Part shown: positions 37,218 to 48,402 of the stretch, in pieces
Numbering within the stretch: position 1 is the stretch's first letter
How the letters are laid out: each line of letters begins with the position of its first letter
DNA from: Neoarius graeffei
Lineage: Eukaryota; Chordata; Actinopteri; Siluriformes; Ariidae
Direction: 5' to 3'
NCBI RefSeq assembly: GCF_027579695.1
Contig: NC_083587.1
Location: 8,687,432-8,751,431 of the forward strand
Length of the DNA: 64,000 nt
Made by a program: the position numbers and the translations under genes
Notes under the pieces: model-generated
Seen by the model: only the letters and a program-made list of their open reading frames with translations
Database searches by the model: none
What the model was told of the DNA's origin: nothing

Positions 37218-37431
37218 ATGGTGCACACCTGTTGTATTCACGGCTGTCGTAATAGGTCAGATGATGACGTCAAGCGGAGCTTTTATGAAATTCCCACTGT
37301 ACGGGAGCACGAAGGTGAGCAAACAAAGAAGCTCAGCATACAAAGGAGAACTCTATGGCTTGCGAGAATCAACCGCAAGGATTATCAGCCTTCCAAACAC
37401 AGCAAAGTCTGCTCCGATCATTTTATAAGTG
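37218..37431 (+). CDS. THAP-domain first exon
   Basis: The frame starts MVHTCCIHGCRNRS. It continues with SFYEIP, a basic stretch RRTLWLARINRKDYQPS, and VCSDHFISG, giving the C2CH zinc site of a THAP domain (C-x(n)-C, then C-x2-H) with the conserved tryptophan. It ends at a consensus donor (G|GTAAGT at 37432). THAP domains bind DNA; in transposons they recognise element ends. Downstream exons are absent from this element, so only the DNA-binding module remains. The reading frame is intact and identical in the right arm. Confidence 0.82.
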
Positions 37432-37639
37432 GTAAGTTGTTTAAATAAGCAATCAGTTGTGTTTAAGTTTGTTTTTGGAAACCAAAACATCATGTAAACA
37501 ATCTCTGGAGAATGCCTAACTGGAACCGCTGAGTGTACGTTTACATTGTAATGTACACTTAATATCGCTTGTTTGTCACGTTTCTATTTGACACTTGTCA
37601 CTTCACTCACGCAAGGGTCATTTTTGAAAAACATTTTAG

Positions 37640-38100
37640 GTCTATGGGATGCAAACAGTGCGCCTTTTGACGGATGCTGCCTTTTTCATGGCTGAATCGC
37701 GCAGATCCGATTTTTTTTTTTTTTAGGGGGGGCGTTGGAGTGTCTGATTATAATTTCAAAGTAAATTCTGTATTAAAATTACTAAATAAGCAAATCCGTT
37801 ACAGTCCATGAAACAGGAAGTATAAGGATGAGAAAAAAACAGTTTAAATCGGAAAGCTGCGCACATGTGCGCAGCTCGCGCAAATGTGCGCAGCTTTGAT
37901 TTAAACTGTTTTTTTTCTCATCCTTATACTTCCTGTTTCATGGACTGTAACGGATTTGCTTATTTAGTAATTTTAATACAGAATTTACTTTGAAATTATA
38001 ATCAGACACTCCAACGCCCCCCCCCCCCCCAAAAAAAAAAATTGGATTTGCTGTGAAAAAGGCGGCATCCGCCAAAAGGCGCGCTGTTTGCATCCCAATG
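37640..38100. repeat. Local palindrome inside the THAP element
   Basis: Blocks such as GGAGTGTCTGATTATAATTT, CCATGAAACAGGAAGTATAA and GATGCAAACAG recur inverted around about 37882. Arms are roughly 220 bp with a GTGCGCAGCT-rich centre. Confidence 0.85.
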
Positions 38101-38161
38101 CATAACATTCAACAGTCTATTTAATGCTAGAATATATAAAGTTGTATATATCAGACAGCCT

Positions 38162-38341
38162 TTAAAGTTTGATGAAGTCAGTTTCAGGCTTTGGTAGCCC
38201 TGCACAGTCACTTGAAAATGCATCTTTGTCCACTTCGTAGGGGTCAATTCTCCCAATCAAGGCCAGTTTGGCTGCATACCGTTGTCGTGAGATGTCGTCT
38301 AATGTATCTATATACTTCTGTTTGCTTGATTTTGCCAACAT
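38162..38341 (-). CDS. 59-residue frame homologous to the start of the X1 protein
   Basis: From the ATG at 38341 the frame reads MLAKSSKQKYIDTLDDISRQ, then RYAAKLALIG, then DPYEVDKDAFSSDCAGLPKP and a stop. The middle aligns with the X1 frame at 33397 (RERYLQKLRLAGLENDVY). This suggests the two TA-flanked families carry the same gene start. Whether it is spliced or translated is unknown. Confidence 0.5.
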   Translation of the reverse strand: MLAKSSKQKYIDTLDDISRQRYAAKLALIGRIDPYEVDKDAFSSDCAGLPKPETDFIKL

Positions 38342-38494
38342 TGATCTTTATTTTAGAAAACTGACTATATAACTTCATAAATTCGTCCGAGATAACGTAG
38401 CCGGTTATGGCGATGGTCCATTTTGTTTGACCCACAAGACGGCGGCTGGAGGGCGTTCCCTGGAATGCCGTGACGTCAGTGAAAACTATCTATA

Positions 38495-38959
38495 GGATTT
38501 AAGATGTTGATGGATTGCCATTTCCATTTTTCCCTTTCGAGATAGGAGTTCATGCCATCTGAGGGTGCTTGAGAAGAACTTTACAGATCTGAGGCCTGCA
38601 ATACAGCCAGTTTAGCAGTTGATGCAGCCAGTTCAGTCTCATCTCAGTTAATTCTATGATAAATTGGACATAAACATTATCCTTCACAATAAAAGGAAAT
38701 ATTTTAAAAATATCAGCATTTGCCCAGAAGACTTTAAGTTTATCAGTCATTCATTTATTTACTTATTTATTAATGTGTTTGTTTATTTTACTGAGACATG
38801 CTCAAGTCCCAGGATGAGACAAAGAATGCAAAGGAAGCCAGTATTAAGTAGAAGGAACTTGGAATTTTGCATTCGTGATCTGCATCCAAGACCCTCCAAT
38901 TTCCCTCTTCTGGTACATGGCTGAATAGGATTGCTCTTGGAAGGTGCATTTCCTGAACG
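38495..38959. other. No gene assigned
   Basis: It could be upstream BEL/Pao sequence, since the THAP element interrupts that element, but no motif convinced me. A short ATTT-rich stretch lies at 38750-38790. Confidence 0.5.
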
Positions 38960-39751
38960 TCAAGTCAAGTTTATTTGTATAGCACTTTTAACAATAAACA
39001 TTGTCACAAAGCAGCTTTACAGAATTTGAACGACTTAAAATATGAGCTAATTTTATCTCTAATCTATCCCCAACGAGCACGCCTGTGGCAAAGATGGCAA
39101 GGAAAAACTCCCTCAGATGACATGACGAAGAAACCTCGAGAGGAACCAGACTCAAAAGGGAACCCACCCCCATCCGGGCAACAACAGACAACATGACTAT
39201 AACATTAACAGTCCGAACATAAAGTCAGCTTTGCTGATGCTATAAACCCCCCCACCGACGGAGACCCGAGTGCAAAACTGTTCACAACAACCACAGTCCC
39301 AAAGTCAACAAGTCAACTGCAGTCCTAAAGTAAGCAAGTCAACTGCAGTCCCCAGCCACAAAAGCACCACTGTAAGAGTCCAGAGCGTCCTCCAGGCGCG
39401 ACCCCCAACTGTCCATATGGGGCCCACCCTCCACAGGAGTGATGCGATGAGACTCCAACCAGACACAGGGCACCAGGATGGATCAGGCAGGTCCGAGGAG
39501 CAGAAGAGATTCAGCATCTCGATCCCAGGACCGACATGTAACTCAGAGGGACAGATTTGGGGGGGGGGGAGGGAACTGAGAGAAAAACACAGGTTGTTGG
39601 GTATGCTCAATGTCACCTGAATAAGTAGGAACAGTATACATATTGCACTGAGTACAAGCAGCGACTTCGGCAACTAACTATGACAGCATAACTAAAAGGG
39701 GAGAGCCAGAAGGTAATACAGGCATGACGGAGTCCCAGAACATAAAGCATG
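38960..39751 (-). mobile_element. LINE 3'-tail repeat at the palindrome centre, left copy
   Basis: On the - strand it ends with ACAAATAAACTTGACTTGAC, the short tail repeat of L2-type fish LINEs, preceded by a conserved 3' region (GTAAAGCTGCTTTGTGACAA). The 122-codon frame here (39305-39673, MPKSLLVLSAICILF...) recurs in such tails and is likely not a gene. It runs through the spacer. Confidence 0.7.
39696..39751. other. Spacer at the palindrome centre
   Basis: These 56 bases are the only unpaired sequence between the arms. Base 39695 still pairs with 39752 and the next pair fails. The spacer reads as a continuation of the LINE-tail repeat on its left, so the symmetry axis lies inside one copy of that repeat. 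Confidence 0.85.
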
Positions 39752-40487
39752 TTAGTTATGCTGTCATAGTTAGTTGCCGAAGTCGCTGCTTGTACTCAGT
39801 GCAATATGTATACTGTTCCTACTTATTCAGGTGACATTGAGCATACCCAACAACCTGTGTTTTTCTCTCAGTTCCCCCCCCCCCCCCCAAATCTGTCCCT
39901 CTGAGTTACATGTCGGTCCTGGGATCGAGATGCTGAATCTCTTCTGCTCCTCGGACCTGCCTGATCCATCCTGGTGCCCTGTGTCTGGTTGGAGTCTCAT
40001 CGCATCACTCCTGTGGAGGGTGGGCCCCATATGGACAGTTGGGGGTCGCGCCTGGAGGACGCTCTGGACTCTTACAGTGGTGCTTTTGTGGCTGGGGACT
40101 GCAGTTGACTTGCTTACTTTAGGACTGCAGTTGACTTGTTGACTTTGGGACTGTGGTTGTTGTGAACAGTTTTGCACTCGGGTCTCCGTCGGTGGGGGGG
40201 TTTATAGCATCAGCAAAGCTGACTTTATGTTCGGACTGTTAATGTTATAGTCATGTTGTCTGTTGTTGCCCGGATGGGGGTGGGTTCCCTTTTGAGTCTG
40301 GTTCCTCTCGAGGTTTCTTCGTCATGTCATCTGAGGGAGTTTTTCCTTGCCATCTTTGCCACAGGCGTGCTCGTTGGGGATAGATTAGAGATAAAATTAG
40401 CTCATATTTTAAGTCGTTCAAATTCTGTAAAGCTGCTTTGTGACAATGTTTATTGTTAAAAGTGCTATACAAATAAACTTGACTTGA
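39752..40487 (+). mobile_element. LINE 3'-tail repeat, right copy
   Basis: Mirror of 38960-39695. It differs mainly in the length of a poly-C/poly-G run (39876-39888 against 39558-39568). Confidence 0.7.
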
Positions 40488-41105
40488 CGTTCAGGAAATG
40501 CACCTTCCAAGAGCAATCCTATTCAGCCATGTACCAGAAGAGGGAAATTGGAGGGTCTTGGATGCAGATCACGAATGCAAAATTCCAAGTTCCTTCTACT
40601 TAATACTGGCTTCCTTTGCATTCTTTGTCTCATCCTGGGACTTGAGCATGTCTCAGTAAAATAAACAAACACATTAATAAATAAGTAAATAAATGAATGA
40701 CTGATAAACTTAAAGTCTTCTGGGCAAATGCTGATATTTTTAAAATATTTCCTTTTATTGTGAAGGATAATGTTTATGTCCAATTTATCATAGAATTAAC
40801 TGAGATGAGACTGAACTGGCTGCATCAACTGCTAAACTGGCTGTATTGCAGGCCTCAGATCTGTAAAGTTCTTCTCAAGCACCCTCAGATGGCATGAACT
40901 CCTATCTCGAAAGGGAAAAATGGAAATGGCAATCCATCAACATCTTAAATCCTATAGATAGTTTTCACTGACGTCACGGCATTCCAGGGAACGCCCTCCA
41001 GCCGCCGTCTTGTGGGTCAAACAAAATGGACCATCGCCATAACCGGCTACGTTATCTCGGACGAATTTATGAAGTTATATAGTCAGTTTTCTAAAATAAA
41101 GATCA

Positions 41106-41285
41106 ATGTTGGCAAAATCAAGCAAACAGAAGTATATAGATACATTAGACGACATCTCACGACAACGGTATGCAGCCAAACTGGCCTTGATTGGGGGAAT
41201 TGACCCCTACGAAGTGGACAAAGATGCATTTTCAAGTGACTGTGCAGGGCTACCAAAGCCTGAAACTGACTTCATCAAACTTTAA
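41106..41285 (+). CDS. 59-residue frame homologous to the X1 protein start, right copy
   Basis: Same as 38162-38341 except one residue (GGIDPYEV here, GRIDPYEV on the left). Confidence 0.5.
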   Translation: MLAKSSKQKYIDTLDDISRQRYAAKLALIGGIDPYEVDKDAFSSDCAGLPKPETDFIKL

Positions 41286-42013
41286 AGGCTGTCTGATATA
41301 TACAACTTTATATATTCTAGCATTAAATAGACTGTTGAATGTTATGCATTGGGATGCAAACAGCGCGCCGTTTGGCGGATGCCGCCTTTTTCACAGCAAA
41401 TCCAATTTTTTTTGGGGGGGGGGGGGGGCGTTGGAGTGTCTGATTATAATTTCAAAGTAAATTCTGTATTAAAATTACTAAATAAGCAAATCCGTTACAG
41501 TCCATGAAACAGGAAGTATAAGGATGAGAAAAAAAACAGTTTAAATCAAAGCTGCGCACATTTGCGCGAGCTGCGCACATGTGCGCAGCTTTCCGATTTA
41601 AACTGTTTTTTTCTCATCCTTATACTTCCTGTTTCATGGACTGTAACGGATTTGCTTATTTAGTAATTTTAATACAGAATTTACTTTGAAATTATAATCA
41701 GACACTCCAACGCCCCCCCTAAAAAAAAAAAAAATCGGATCTGCGCGATTCAGCCATGAAAAAGGCAGCATCCGTCAAAAGGCGCACTGTTTGCATCCCA
41801 TAGACCTAAAATGTTTTTCAAAAATGACCCTTGCGTGAGTGAAGTGACAAGTGTCAAATAGAAACGTGACAAACAAGCGATATTAAGTGTACATTACAAT
41901 GTAAACGTACACTCAGCGGTTCCAGTTAGGCATTCTCCAGAGATTGTTTACATGATGTTTTGGTTTCCAAAAACAAACTTAAACACAACTGATTGCTTAT
42001 TTAAACAACTTAC

Positions 42014-42227
42014 CACTTATAAAATGATCGGAGCAGACTTTGCTGTGTTTGGAAGGCTGATAATCCTTGCGGTTGATTCTCGCAAGCCATAGAGTTCTCC
42101 TTTGTATGCTGAGCTTCTTTGTTTGCTCACCTTCGTGCTCCCGTACAGTGGGAATTTCATAAAAGCTCCGCTTGACGTCATCATCTGACCTATTACGACA
42201 GCCGTGAATACAACAGGTGTGCACCAT
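42014..42227 (-). CDS. THAP-domain first exon, right copy
   Basis: Identical in translation to the exon at 37218-37431, including the CSDHF motif and the consensus donor after G42014. Confidence 0.82.
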
Positions 42228-42381
42228 TGCTAGCTTTAAATAGCCTGCTTGGGTTCTTTTGAAGACTTTGTACTTGCGCGTTACAATGTGTGCTCAGTGA
42301 CCCGTATGGTAAGCTTGACCCACAAGATGGCCACCACTAGGGAATCCCCGACTCTGTGACGTCATGTGAAAACTATCTATA

Positions 42382-42911
42382 GTGAAGGAATACAATCTGT
42401 GATTCTGGAAGCCAACAAAAAGTGTGATGAAGGGATCATTTCCATCTAATGACCCACAATTACCGGATGTGCAAAGAAAGGAAATGGAACAGTGGTCTGA
42501 GGCTGCCTCAAAGCAGTGAGACAATCCCAATGAGCAACAGCAAGAAACCAATACTATGGGAACATTATAACAAATTTGTCGCCAGCCAACAATGGCACCA
42601 ATGGAGGGTGAGCAGAGGCAATTCTCAAAGCAGCAAAATGGTCAATATTCATCTAGTGACCTCCTTACCATCATGCACAGACAAAACGGCTGCATCTTGA
42701 GTGTGACAACAGTACATTGTCCCTGCCACCCCAAGAAATTCCCATATTTGAAAGGAATCCACTCCAGTAAAGGGCATTTATCAAAGCCTTTGAACAAGGA
42801 GTGGAGCAAAAGGCAGGAAAGGCAGACTGCTTGTACCATTTGGAGCAGTTTACAAGAGGACGACCACAAGAACTAGTGCGCAGCTGTCAGCAGATAGCTC
42901 CTGAACGAGGC
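42382..42911 (+). pseudogene. BEL/Pao gag, N-terminal part, right copy
   Basis: Mirror of 36534-37063; ends LEQFTRGRPQELVRSCQ before the Tc1-like element. Confidence 0.75.
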
Positions 42912-43141
42912 TACAGTGCTCAGCAAAAATGAGTACACCCCCTTTGAAAAGTAACATTTTAAACAATATTTCAATGAACACAATTTCCAAAATGTTGAAA
43001 AGACAAAGTTTAGTATAACATCAGTAACTTATAACGGGAAAAAGTAAGGTTAATAATATAACTTAGATTACACATTTTTCAGTTTTACTCAAATTAGGGT
43101 GGTGCAAAAATGAGTACACCCCACAACAAAAACGACTACAT

Positions 43142-44645
43142 CTAGTACTTTGTATGGCCTCCATGATTTTTAATGACAGCACCAAGTCTTCTAGGCATGG
43201 AATGAACAAGTTAGCGACATTTTGCAACATCAATCTTTTTCCATTCTTCAACAATGACCTCTTTTAATGACTGGATGCTGGATGGAGAGTGATGCTCAAC
43301 TTGTCTCTTCAGGATTCCCCATAGGTGTTAGATTGGGTTCAGATCAGGAGACATACTTGGCCACTGAATCACTTTCACCCTGTTCTTCTTCAGAAATCCA
43401 ACAGTGGCCTTAGATGTGTGTTTAGTCATGTTGGAAAAGTGCATGACAACCAAGGGCATGGAGTGATGGGAAATGCAGCTCCCCGACACCAGCAGCACTC
43501 ATGCAGGCCCACATAAGGACACTGCCACCACCATGTTTCACTGTAGGCACCCTGCATTTTTCTTTGTATTCTTCACCTTTGTGACACCATACAGTTTTGA
43601 AGCCATCAGTTCCAAAAACTTTTATCTTGCTCTCATCACTCCAGAGTACAGAGTCCCAGTAGTCTTCATCATTGTCAGCATGGGCCCTAGAAAAATCTAG
43701 CTGGGCTTTTTTTGTGCCTGGGCTTTAGGAGAGGCTTCTTTCGTGGACGGCATCCATGCATGCCATTCCTCTGCACTGTACGCCGTATTGTGTCACGGGA
43801 AATAGTCACCCCAGTTTGGCTTTCTACTTCTTTAGATAACTGCAGTGAACTTGCATGCCGATTTTCTTCAACCCTTCTCATCAGAAGATGCTCCTGTTGA
43901 GGTGTTAACTTCCATGGATGACCTGGATGTCTCTGTTGCCCCTTTTCCACCAAAGCAGTTCCAGGGCTGGTTCGGGGCCAGTGCTTGGTTTGGAACTGGG
44001 TTTTCTGTTTCCACTGACAAAGGCTCTGGGGACAGAAAAACCGGTTCCAGGCTAGCACCAACTCTCTGCTGGGCCAGAGGAAAGAACCACTTACGTCAGC
44101 GGGGGGGCAGAGTTGTTAAGACCAACATCAATAACAAGACCGTAAAAGATCGCCATTTTTAAGCGACGAAAAGCAGCAGCTGTACAAACGTGAAGTCATC
44201 CATTATTATTATTGTTGTTGTTGTTGTTGCCGCTGCTGCTTCTTCCGTGTTGTTTTTGCTTTGATATTCGCGCCAAGGTTTATGTAAACGTAGCACCGTA
44301 ACTTCCGTATACAGCGACGTAACTGACGTATACAGCAACGTAATGACGTGGCTCCGCTTAGCACCGCGAGCGATGGAAAAGCAAACTGGTTCTCAGCCGG
44401 CTCGCAAGTTGAACGAGTTGTGAACCAGCACCAGCACTGGCTCCGAACCAGCCCTGGAACTGATTTGGTGGAAAAGGGGTATGTGAGATGGTTGCAGTTC
44501 CATCTTTCTTAAATTTTTGTACCACTTTTTCTACAGTATTCTGACTGATAAGTAAAGCTTTGCTGATCTTCTTGTAGCCTTCACCTTTGTGGTGTAAAGA
44601 AATTATTTTCTTTGGGGAATTCTGAAGAGACAAGTTGAGCATCAC
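43142..44645 (-). pseudogene. Tc1-like transposase (family A), right copy
   Basis: Shares the lesions of the left copy. One base fewer in a poly-A run changes the frame after RPRKKPLLKPRHKK (KKPS left, SPARFF here). Confidence 0.85.
43937..44481. mobile_element. Miniature element in Tc1 family A, right copy
   Basis: Mirror of 34963-35507 with the same 3-bp target duplication. Confidence 0.82.
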
Positions 44646-45022
44646 TCTCCATCCAGCATCCAGTCACTAAAAGAGGTCATTGTTGAAGAATGGAAAAAGA
44701 TTGATGTTGCAAAATGTCACCAACTTGTTCATTCCATGCCTAGAAGACTTGGTGCGGTCATTAAAAATCATGGAGGCCATACAAAGTACTAGATATAGTA
44801 GTTTTTGTTGTGGGGTGAACTCATTTTTGCACCACCCTAATTTGAGTAAAACTAAAAAAAAAAAAATAATGTGTAATCTAAGTTATATTATTAACCTTAC
44901 TTTCACGTTATAAATTAAACAGATGTTATATAAAACTTTGTCTCATCAACATTTTGGAAATTGGTTTGTTTAAAATATTACTTTTCAAAGGGGGTGTACT
45001 CATTTACGCTGAGCACTGTATA

Positions 45023-46009
45023 TTGAGGTATTTCACCTGACGTCACAGGGTCACGTGACGCCCCGGTGTCCACCATTTTGGACGGCAAGCTAGCTAATGT
45101 CAACAACAGTAGCTAGTATGTTACTGTAGCAATATTTACGTTCAGTCATTTGGATGACTGTTAAAACCTTTCAGTCTCAAGTTTTTCCTTTACTGGATTT
45201 ACTAGTTTACTGAGCTAGCGCGCGATGGCTCCCGGCCCGGCCGGAGAGCGCACGATGGCTCCCGGCCCGGCCGGAGAGCGCGCGATGGCTCCCGGCCCGG
45301 CCGGAGAGCGCGCGATGGCTCCCGGCCCGGCCGAGCGCGCTAGCTCAGTAAACTAGTAAATCCAGCTAGCTGCTAGTACACTGCTACAACACAGACACCG
45401 ACCCTAATAATACAGTTCTTAGTCATTGCCTGGTAACAGCAAATTTATAACGGGCCATGTCTCAACAGACTAAGAAGTTATTTCAATGACATTTAATAAC
45501 ATTTTGTTTATCCTGAGGACCGAAAGTAAATGAAAATGTGAACAAACCTTAGCTGTAATCAGATGGCGACCACCGGCTCCAGGGACGACCCGCTGATGTA
45601 GGCATGTTACCCAGCCTGACAAAATATTTGTAGGCATCCAAACTCTTATACGCTTTCAGATCAATACCTGTATAGCGATGGGTTTTTAACGACATAGGTA
45701 TACAGATCATGTGGGCCGATGTCAGGTAAAGACGAGGGCTTCGTGTACTTCCGTACGTCAGTGAACAATCCTGGTGGAAGCAGGTAAACGTCGTTCTCTA
45801 AGCCTGCTAACCTCAATTTTTGCAAATACCTCTCCCTCTGCTCACCCTGTAAATGCCCTACGTCGCTGGATAGTGAAGGTGTTTTCTGCATCTCGCTCCT
45901 TTTTCTTATGTTTTTCGTTTGTCGCCTTCCTCGCATTCAAACTGATTCGAGCCGTGCCGTCCAAAATGGCAGCATCACATGACTTGGTCACGTGAGTGAA
46001 ATACCTCAG
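45023..46009 (-). mobile_element. TA-flanked element (family X1), right copy, shorter
   Basis: Mirror of 33324-34421 but 111 bp shorter. One side of the local palindrome is missing: after CTAGTAAATCCAG the sequence jumps to CTAGCTGCTAGTAC. The four-unit minisatellite remains (about 45215-45335). Confidence 0.75.
45548..45936 (-). pseudogene. SWIM/YqaJ-like protein N-terminal exon, right copy
   Basis: Same frame and frameshifts as 33397-33785. Confidence 0.45.
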
Positions 46010-46676
46010 TAGTGGCAAGGGATCTTTTACAGGAATGCTTTGGGAATCCATAGAAAATTGCAACTGCCTATATGGAAAGAGCTCTGGCACGGCAAACAAT
46101 AAAATCTGAGGATGTTAAATCACTTCGAGCCTACTCCTTATTCTTGCATGGTTGCTGTAAATGTAATAGAGGAGCTGCCATATGTGCAAGAGCAGGACAT
46201 GCCAGTGAATATGAGGACCATCATCTCAAAGTTATCTTTTAAGATGAGGGAGCAATGGAGGACTAAAGCACATGAAATAATGGAAACAAGTAACCATAGA
46301 GCTTGTTTCAGTGATCTGGTTACATTCATTGAACGACAAGTCAAAATTCTCTCCGATCCTTTGTTTGATGACATACAAGATCCATCATTTGGTGCCGTAG
46401 GGGAAAAGAATCCCAACAAGTTTAAATTGCAGCCCAGGGATAGAATAAAAGGAAATATTGTCACCACAACAGTAACATCTATGGATTTGTCTGAGGGAGT
46501 TCTTGAACCAACTTCAGATTTAGAGACATCTAAAGGAGTTGAATGTCTTTGTTGTGCTTATAGTCACACTTTGGATGAGTGCAAGAAGTTTCAGAGAAAG
46601 GGGCACAAGGAAAAGATAATCTTCCTGAAGGAAAGGGGAGTTTGCTTTGCATGTTTACATTCTGGGCTTCTGAGTC
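46010..46676 (+). pseudogene. BEL/Pao gag, middle part, right copy
   Basis: Same residues as 32657-33323, from the AYSLFL block to the zinc knuckle (LCCAYSHTLDEC, VCFACLHSG). Confidence 0.8.
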
Positions 46677-46679
46677 ATA

Positions 46680-47361
46680 GGCTACGTTTACATTACGTCG
46701 AATCAGCGGATCATCAGATTAACGTTCTTAAAACGATTTGCGTTTACACTAAAACCGTTAGCCGTGCACACAGCAACACCAATACACAGATACGCTCGGC
46801 TCCGCAGGCATCCTGCGCTCCAAATCACTCCGCCCTGAACAGCGAGTGCCCTCTGGAGGGTGCACACTCCAGCCCTGCGCAGCTCACACAGCGCGCGAGT
46901 GAAGTGCACAAGCCACGATTCGGGACTGAGCCGCTGTGTGTGTGATCCCAGCGCATATCACTTACTACTTGCAAGTGGAAGGATGGCAAGCCTAAAGACA
47001 ATCATAACTACGCAATGGGCAGTATTTGCATCAGTATTTTCATACTTTTATACTCTTTAATGAAAGGTGATACAAGGCGGAAGTCCGCGCCGTTTTTCAG
47101 CAGTCGCGTCACATGACCAATGCCAGCGAATCAGGAAGGTGGATGTCACAGTGACATTGTCCAATGAGGACGCCAGCTAGAGCTCAGCACAGCGTATTCG
47201 CGTATCTCAATGTTTACACAGCACCGGAGCTGACACGATCTGGATTGAATACGTGGACGCTGGCGGATTCCCGTTTCCCGGCTTTTCCAGGTGGTTTAAT
47301 GTAAATGGACAGTGCATCCGTGAAGAAAACGAGACAGATACGGTCTAATGTAAACGTAGCC
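46680..47361. mobile_element. PIF/Harbinger-like miniature element in BEL gag, right copy
   Basis: Mirror of 31972-32653, with TAT-type flanks (ATA on this strand). Confidence 0.85.
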
Positions 47362-47403
47362 ATAATTGCCAGCAGTGCTTGATGTCTAAAGCATGCAGTC
47401 AAA

Positions 47404-47408
47404 CTCAT
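47404..47408 (-). other. Empty target site of the gypsy element
   Basis: CTCAT (ATGAG on the - strand) occurs once, where the left arm has two copies around the 5300-bp element. BEL gag reads through it (SQTHPTVLHIKGH). Confidence 0.97.
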
Positions 47409-48017
47409 CCTACCGTGCTTCATATTAAGGGGCATCTTGCAACTCTGGAACAATCAAAGGAACCATCCAATAATCAGTTGACCCCACTCAAAACATGTAG
47501 CCCAACAGGGGCCGGTAACAGGCAGAAGAACTAGCCTCCTGTTGCGGACTATGGGTAAGAAAAGATTGTTCCAGCCTATTCTTTGACTGGTTAAGAGATA
47601 ACTGGTCTGGACAGCAATGATTTTCACATCCTTCTCAAGGTTTTTACACAGAAGGAAATGCCTGTCACTGTAAATGATCTGGTAACTCCTGAAGACCTGA
47701 CTAATTGGCCATATTTGTCAAAGGTGTACATCCCAAGCATTAAGGCAAATGTTGTGCTGTTAATTGGTATCAATGCTCCCAAGATAATGGAACCTTGGGA
47801 GGTCATCAACAGCTGTAGGAATGGTCCATATGCCATTAAGACATTGCTGGAATGGGTCATCAGTGGGCCACTGACTAGAAACAATGACAACTTGGAGCAA
47901 CGGTTTCTTTCTTCTACAACAAACAGGATTTCTCTGTCCAAATTGGAGAAAATGCTGACCGATCAGTACAACTTTGTAATTAAAAGGGGGTACATTTCTG
48001 TTTTTCATGTATTTTGA
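47409..48017 (+). pseudogene. BEL/Pao gag-pol fragment, right copy, uninterrupted
   Basis: It includes the end of the gag knuckle region and the NAPKIMEPWEVINS / LLEWVISGPL motifs, same as 26011-26619. Without the gypsy insertion the context shows these pieces belong to one element. Confidence 0.77.
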
Positions 48018-48105
48018 TCATGCATTGCATAAAAAGTGGGATTTTCCTCACCGAAACAAAATTGTCTTGTTTATCCATCATTCAGTGCAGGCACAATCTT
48101 TTACA

Positions 48106-48176
48106 GGTTCCACCAACATTTGAACTCAGATGCCTGGATTCACCATCCAGAGTGCTAACCATGACACCATGGAGCC
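48106..48176 (-). pseudogene. tRNA-Gln-like relic, right copy
   Basis: Mirror of 25852-25922, with the same altered loop and broken T stem. Confidence 0.55.
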
Positions 48177-48402
48177 AAATCATTCAGCACTTGTGCTTTT
48201 TGGAAGATCAATACAGACATATAGTGGCCAATACCATTGAAGCTGCGATGATATTGCAATAAAGCCCAGATTCAAAATTGCAGAACTGGCCCGTACCCAT
48301 CTTGAAAAGAAGTTGTTTCATGGTGATGGACACAAAGGGTTTGGGACATAAAAGCTGGCTTGACCAAAAGGAGTCTTCTGTTGAGACAGTCTGTGCATGT
48401 TA

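Larger units (their letters stand above)
37066..38492. mobile_element. TA-flanked DNA element with convergent THAP and YqaJ-like gene starts (family X2)
   Basis: Ends TAGATAGTTTTCACATGACGTC and the inverse (...GACGTCAGTGAAAACTATCTA) are flanked by TA (37064-37065 and 38493-38494). A THAP exon points inward from the left end and a short frame points inward from the right end. The middle (about 37640-38100) is a palindrome. It looks like a deleted copy of an element with two convergent genes. Confidence 0.75.
40953..42379. mobile_element. TA-flanked THAP element, right copy (family X2)
   Basis: Mirror of 37066-38492 with the same ends and TA flanks. Differences are in homopolymer runs near 41405 and 41722 and one base in the right-end frame. 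Confidence 0.75.
42913..45018 (-). mobile_element. Tc1-like transposon (family A), right copy
   Basis: Mirror of 34426-36531, with the same TATA junction to family X1 at 45019-45022 and the same nested miniature element. Confidence 0.9.

Noticed and set aside
39305-39673. 122-codon frame with a signal-peptide-like start (and its mirror at 39774)
   Set aside because: It lies in a LINE 3'-tail repeat and depends on homopolymer length; similar frames recur in such repeats.
39696-39751. Replication origin or recombination hotspot at the centre
   Set aside because: Nothing in the 56 bases supports this beyond symmetry, and the spacer reads as repeat sequence.
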